This document shows, piece after piece, positions 60,194 through 64,000 of a stretch of DNA of 64,000 nt. Within the stretch, counting starts at the first letter, position 1, and every line of letters begins with the position of its first letter. The stretch comes from Lysobacterales bacterium (GTDB lineage: Bacteria; Pseudomonadota; Gammaproteobacteria; Xanthomonadales; SZUA-38). A model generated the notes under the pieces. That model was not told where the DNA came from, did no database searches, and saw only the letters and a list, made by a program, of their open reading frames with translations. Made by a program: the position numbers and the translations under genes. The DNA lies in NCBI GenBank assembly GCA_028285525.1, contig JANQOZ010000050.1, positions 1-64,000 on the forward strand. Reading direction: 5' to 3'.

Positions 60194-61933
60194 CTATCGC
60201 ACTTTTGTGAAGCGATAGCCCGCAAACTGAAATTCCTGGCTTTCCGGATCGAAAACGAGGCGTTCGCCGAGACCGGTGCCGAGGCCAGGGATATAAAACT
60301 GATTCGCGCCAGGGCCCGGGATGAAGGGGATTTTGGGTTTCAGCGAAATGAACACCGGCAGCTTGTATTCACCGAACAGGCGCCCGTTCTCCACCTCGAG
60401 CTGCACCGTCTTAAGTTTAAGTCGGTCGCTGAAAAAGTCGGGATTGACGATCTCGTAACGTCCGGACGGCGGCAGATAAGCGCCGGCCGCAGTTTTGACC
60501 TGCGGCGGCAGCGCCGTGCCGAGCAAAAAGCTCTGGCCCTGGTAACGGGCCAGCAGCGCCTCGCGGTCTGCGAGCTGCACCGGTCGCACCAGGATTTCCT
60601 CCATGATGCTGAACTGAATATCCAGGACCCCCAGGAGCCGATAGGCCAGCTCGTACCAGCCGTCGTCGCGAACCGTGGCGCGGAAAGACCGCCCCATCAT
60701 GGTCATTTTGTAGCGCTCCGGCTTGCCCTCGAATTCCAGCAGACCCACGGGACTCACATAGCTGGTCGCCATGGCGGAAGGCAGCGCGTCGCCGGGTAGC
60801 GGAATCCGGTCGGGCAGGGCCTTCTTTTCCCGGTCCGGAGGCTCGATGCCCGCCGTCTCCTCGAGCCAGCGGTCCAAAATATGCCGCGACTCGTCGACGA
60901 CAAAATCGATGCCGTTGGCCGAGTTTGCCACCAGGGCCAGCCCGAGCCCCTGGTCGGGCAGCACAATGATGTTCTCGCGAAAGTTCAGCGTGTTGGCGTT
61001 GACACGCCAAACCCGGTCGACCGTAAATCCTTCGGTATTGGTAAGCTGCCACCCAAGGCCCGACCGATTGTCGAGGTCCAGAGGTACGTCGAGGTTCTGG
61101 GGTGTCCCCATCTTTTCGCGCGCCGCCAGCGACAGGACGTTCGACTCCTTCCGGCTTAGAAAAAACGTGAGCAGCCTGCCGACGTCAACGATCGAACCGC
61201 GCAGGCCCAGGGCCGCCAGGTTGCTGGCATAGACATCGGGCTCGACGCGCCGCCGCTTGTCGTGGCCGCGGGAGTCGTTGGGGTGGGGTCCAAAGCCGCT
61301 GTGACTCATGTCCAGAGGCGTCAGGATCCGCTGCTGAACATAGTCTCGGTAGGTCAGGCCGCTGCGCCGCTCCACGACGTGCCCCAGCACCCCGTAGGCC
61401 AGATTGGAGTAGCCGTATATCTGCCCGGGCGGACTGGCCAGGTAGAGCTCCGGCAGGGGCGCCAGCGCGCTCGGCGGTTCAGGCTGGTAGTAGCCGGCGA
61501 GCACGTTGCTGGGCAGACCGCTGTGGTGGCTGAGGAGCTGCTGCAGCACGGGCCCGGTCGTCTGGCTGAACCGGCTGGTAAAGCGAGCCTCCGGAAGCAC
61601 TTCGGTCAGGGAAGCGGTGAGCGACACTCGGTCATCCTCCACCAGCTGCATGGCGGCTATCGCGGTGACGAGGTGCGTCAGGTTAGCGTAGGGGAAGCGG
61701 GTGGTTTCCGTAAACGGGCTCTTGGCCTTGCGGTCTGCGTACCCCATGGTCATCGTCAGCAGCGGCCCGTTCCGATCCACCAGGACCAGGGCGGCACCGG
61801 CGATTTTTTCTTTGCGGGCCGCGCTCCGAATGTCCTGTTTCAGGTCATCCAGCCAGCCGGCTTCCTGAGCTGTGACGGGTGTCGCAGGAGGCAGTCCAAG
61901 CCACAGTGCTCCCAGCAAGATCAACCTCCGCAT
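60194..61933 (-). CDS. Beta-lactamase/class C-fold exported protein with degraded active site
   Basis: The about 579-residue protein has a signal peptide (LILLGALWLGLPPATPVTAQ) and a beta-lactamase (Pfam Beta-lactamase, serine hydrolase) fold: IAGAALVLVDRNGPLLTMTMGYADRKAKSPFTETTRFPY. The nucleophile motif SxxK is replaced by NLTH (Asn84-His87), and the HxG-type third motif is also lost (VNAN); the YSN motif is kept (GYSNLAYG). So it is probably a non-catalytic pseudoenzyme. A C-terminal beta domain (about 420-579) follows. ATG 61933 is chosen; a TTG lies 6 codons upstream. Divergent from an intact relative. Confidence 0.85.
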   Translation of the reverse strand: MRRLILLGALWLGLPPATPVTAQEAGWLDDLKQDIRSAARKEKIAGAALVLVDRNGPLLTMTMGYADRKAKSPFTETTRFPYANLTHLVTAIAAMQLVEDDRVSLTASLTEVLPEARFTSRFSQTTGPVLQQLLSHHSGLPSNVLAGYYQPEPPSALAPLPELYLASPPGQIYGYSNLAYGVLGHVVERRSGLTYRDYVQQRILTPLDMSHSGFGPHPNDSRGHDKRRRVEPDVYASNLAALGLRGSIVDVGRLLTFFLSRKESNVLSLAAREKMGTPQNLDVPLDLDNRSGLGWQLTNTEGFTVDRVWRVNANTLNFRENIIVLPDQGLGLALVANSANGIDFVVDESRHILDRWLEETAGIEPPDREKKALPDRIPLPGDALPSAMATSYVSPVGLLEFEGKPERYKMTMMGRSFRATVRDDGWYELAYRLLGVLDIQFSIMEEILVRPVQLADREALLARYQGQSFLLGTALPPQVKTAAGAYLPPSGRYEIVNPDFFSDRLKLKTVQLEVENGRLFGEYKLPVFISLKPKIPFIPGPGANQFYIPGLGTGLGERLVFDPESQEFQFAGYRFTKVR

Positions 61934-62095
61934 CGCTTCATCATAGTTCAAGCGAGGTTGGAGGTCTCCCCATGGCCGCAGCGCGAAAGCGGACGCTGCG
62001 GATCAGTCGTGTGCCGTCCAGCAGATGTCCAGGCCTCTCGCCAGCCGATACACTGCCGACCGGGACGTCGCACTAGTTCAGGAGGAAACGCTCTC

Positions 62096-63703
62096 ATGTT
62101 GACGCATATCGTGGCATTCGGAATGGGCATCTGGACAGCCGCCGTACCGCCGACGCTGGACAGCGTTGCGGCCGGCATCGAAAAACGCCTCGAGCGCGAA
62201 GAAATCCGAGGTGCGGTGCTCGGCGTGCAGCTCGGTGAGCAGAATCGGGTCACCGGCTTCGGCCAAATCAGCCGGGAGAATCCGGACTCACCCGGCCCGG
62301 ACACTCTGTTTGAGATCGGTTCCATCAGCAAGGTGTTTACGGCGCTGCTGGCTCAGCGGCAGGTCGAGACCGGCCGCGCGTCCTGGGACGAGCCGATCAG
62401 CCGGCGAATCAGCGGCACTTTTGCCAATCCGAGCGTCGGCGCCATCACCTGGCGGGAGCTTGCCAGCCACAGCTCGGGGCTGCCCCGACTCCCGGACAAC
62501 ATGCCGATGGAAAACGCGCTGGATCCCTACGCCGGCTATGACCGAGCCCTGCTGGAGTCGTACCTGCTGGGCTACAACCCAGCGACGCTCGAAAAGCGCT
62601 ACGCGTATTCAAACCTGGGAATGGGGCTCCTCGGCGAGCTCGCGGCGGAGGCTGCGGGCCTGCCCTATGCCGAGGCGCTGCGGCGAGACGTATTCGATCC
62701 GCTCGGCATGGGCGACACGAGCGTTGTACCCAGCGAACAGCAGCTTACGCGGATGGCCGAAGGCTTCAGCCAGGGAGCGGACATGCCTCGTTGGGGTGGC
62801 TTTGACGCACTGGCGGGTGCCGGCGCGATCGTCTCAACTGCCTCTGACCTTCTCAGGTTTGCGCGCCTCAACGCCGACCCGGCCAAGGCCGGCGCGATGG
62901 CTGATTCACTGGCCGCCATTCGAGAGCTACAGGGCACCGGAGAAACCGCGCTGGGCTGGCACCTCGATCAGGATGTCGGCGACAGCACCGTCTATTGGCA
63001 CAACGGCGGGACCGGCGGCTTCGCCAGCGCGCTGGCCGTGGAGCCGTCAACCGGTCTGGCCGTGGTGCTGCTGGCGGCTTCAACCGACTACAACGGCATC
63101 ACCGAGCTGGCTTTGGCGCAGCTGGCCGGCCAGGCCGAGGCGCCTGTTGAGGGGCCGGATCTGTCGCCCTACGTTGGCACCTTCCAGGTGTCGCCGGCGA
63201 TGATGCTGACGTTTTTTCTCGACGAGGGTCAGCTCTTTGGCCAGGCGACCGGCCAGGGCGCTTTTCCGCTCAAAGTCGAGGGTGAGCACGCGTTTTCGTT
63301 CAAACCGGCCGACATCAGCCTGACTTTTGAAGATTTCACCGACGACAAGGCGCAGCAGATGGTGATGATCCAGGCGGGTCGGACCACCCGAGCGCCCCGG
63401 GTGGCTGACGACAAGGGCATTAAGCGTATGACGGCCATCGAGATTGACGCGGCCTCGCTGGAGCCGCTGGTGGGCGTCTACGCGCTGGCGCCGGCCGTCA
63501 AGATCACCGTCGAAGCCCGCGACGGCCAGCTCTTTGCGCAGCTGACCGGTCAGCCGGCGTTTCCCGTGTTCCCGTTCGAAGCAGATAAATTCTTCTACAA
63601 GGTGGTCGACGCGCAGCTGCACTTTGAGCGCGACGACGCAGGTGCGGTCGCCGGCTTGACGCTTGTCCAGGGAGGGCGACAATACGCGCCGAAGCAGCCG
63701 TAG
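62096..63703 (+). CDS. Serine beta-lactamase-like hydrolase (class C fold)
   Basis: The 535-residue protein has the three active-site motifs: SISK (Ser76-Lys79, in FEIGSISKVFTALL), YSN (171-173, in YAYSNLGMG), and HNGGTGGF (His302). These are as in class C beta-lactamase/D-aminopeptidase/esterase relatives. The last 200 residues are a duplicated beta domain (SPYVGTFQVSPAMMLTFFLDEGQLFGQATGQGAFPLK and VGVYALAPAVKITVEARDGQLFAQLTGQPAFPVF). The leader (MLTHIVAFGMGIWTAAVPP) is a weak signal peptide. ATG 62096 has AGGAGG upstream. Substrate unknown. Confidence 0.9.
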   Translation: MLTHIVAFGMGIWTAAVPPTLDSVAAGIEKRLEREEIRGAVLGVQLGEQNRVTGFGQISRENPDSPGPDTLFEIGSISKVFTALLAQRQVETGRASWDEPISRRISGTFANPSVGAITWRELASHSSGLPRLPDNMPMENALDPYAGYDRALLESYLLGYNPATLEKRYAYSNLGMGLLGELAAEAAGLPYAEALRRDVFDPLGMGDTSVVPSEQQLTRMAEGFSQGADMPRWGGFDALAGAGAIVSTASDLLRFARLNADPAKAGAMADSLAAIRELQGTGETALGWHLDQDVGDSTVYWHNGGTGGFASALAVEPSTGLAVVLLAASTDYNGITELALAQLAGQAEAPVEGPDLSPYVGTFQVSPAMMLTFFLDEGQLFGQATGQGAFPLKVEGEHAFSFKPADISLTFEDFTDDKAQQMVMIQAGRTTRAPRVADDKGIKRMTAIEIDAASLEPLVGVYALAPAVKITVEARDGQLFAQLTGQPAFPVFPFEADKFFYKVVDAQLHFERDDAGAVAGLTLVQGGRQYAPKQP

Positions 63704-63775
63704 CCGGGAACAAAAAGATGGAGCCGATCGACAGCAGGTCAGAGATAGGCGCTAAGCGTCAGGCGGGTTTCTGAC

Positions 63776-64000
63776 GTGAGTACGCTGACTGGATATATGC
63801 TCCTCGGAGCGCTGCTGGCAGGGCCGGCGGCCGACGGCGACTTTGCCGATTGGAGCGACGAGCCCGCCGTCGACGAACCCTTCGGAGACGCGGCGGGGCC
63901 CGTCGACCTCGGGCCCCTGCAGTGGCGGCTGGACCGGCACGGCCTGTGGCTGCGCGTCAGCGCCGCGGAGCCGGCCAACATCGCCCAGTCCGGTCGAACG
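63776..64000 (+). CDS. Start of an exported protein (partial at window end)
   Basis: GTG 63776 opens a frame that stays open to the last base (75 codons). It has a hydrophobic leader (LTGYMLLGALLAGPAA) and an Asp/Pro-rich start of the mature part with DFADWSDEPAVDEPFGDAAG, reminiscent of the start of a carbohydrate-binding or DUF-type sugar-recognition domain. The rest is outside the window. Start GTG is inferred; other starts are possible. Confidence 0.6.
   Translation, partial: MSTLTGYMLLGALLAGPAADGDFADWSDEPAVDEPFGDAAGPVDLGPLQWRLDRHGLWLRVSAAEPANIAQSGRT

Noticed and set aside
61262-62095. An 813-residue version of the plus-strand beta-lactamase-like protein
   Set aside because: The first 278 residues are antisense to the divergent gene and non-homologous; ATG 62096 with AGGAGG fits the domain start.

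Overview
The window is GC-rich, densely coding DNA from a free-living Gammaproteobacterium. Gene order places it near the Xanthomonadales/Lysobacterales or Pseudomonas side: algZ-algR-hemC-(alr)-hemD-hemX-hemY on one strand, and divergently lptM-dapF-DUF484-xerC followed by hslVU. Several exported proteins share the C-terminal motif xGFE, which I associate with secreted proteins of Lysobacter/Wenzhouxiangella-like bacteria. I saw no insertion sequence, phage gene, plasmid gene or CRISPR array.

Layout. 1-1960: end of a Fis-type regulator, a small lipoprotein, a glutaredoxin/rhodanese fusion, tRNA-Arg(TCG) with its terminator, then a 148-bp tandem repeat array carrying copies of the tRNA 3' end. 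1958-6428: TetR repressor and divergent GST-like gene with two operators, a VOC/SnoaL pair, a DapA-like aldolase and a PuuD-like membrane protein. 6558-10816: RND efflux adaptor and pump. 10955-14411: fatty acid desaturase and a TPR/O-GlcNAc-transferase-like protein. 14356-22329: eight-gene minus-strand operon with an esterase, AlgZ/AlgR and heme genes, interrupted by alanine racemase. 22413-28694: lptM, dapF, DUF484, xerC, hslVU behind an RpoH-like promoter, gcdH and a small DUF gene.

28799-36761: cell-envelope genes: a secretin-like lipoprotein with an ECF sigma factor and a membrane protein, small exported proteins, MltF, an ion channel with a frameshift, and a ClsC-like phospholipase D. 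36884-40786: trehalose operon otsB-GH15-otsA. 40900-46909: exported NmrA-like protein, YhiN flavoprotein, cold-shock gene with a long leader, then DUF971-ubiE-ubiJ-ubiB for ubiquinone. 46925-50683: AhpD-like protein, a sulfotransferase-like gene overlapping a class IV aminotransferase, a lipoprotein and a DUF938 methyltransferase.

50680-64000: a secretome block. It contains a BNR-type beta-propeller protein and a metzincin protease, both ending in xGFE, with a 25-codon ORF between them that is essentially only that tail; also MsrC, SixA, a large lysyl-endopeptidase-like protease, and a divergent pair of beta-lactamase-fold proteins of which one has lost its catalytic motifs.

The most interesting items are the tRNA-linked repeat array, the xGFE tail set including the tail-only ORF, the sulfotransferase/aminotransferase pair, the active/inactive beta-lactamase-fold pair, and the sigma factor linked to a secretin-like lipoprotein. 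All functions are inferred by reading the sequence; no database search was possible.
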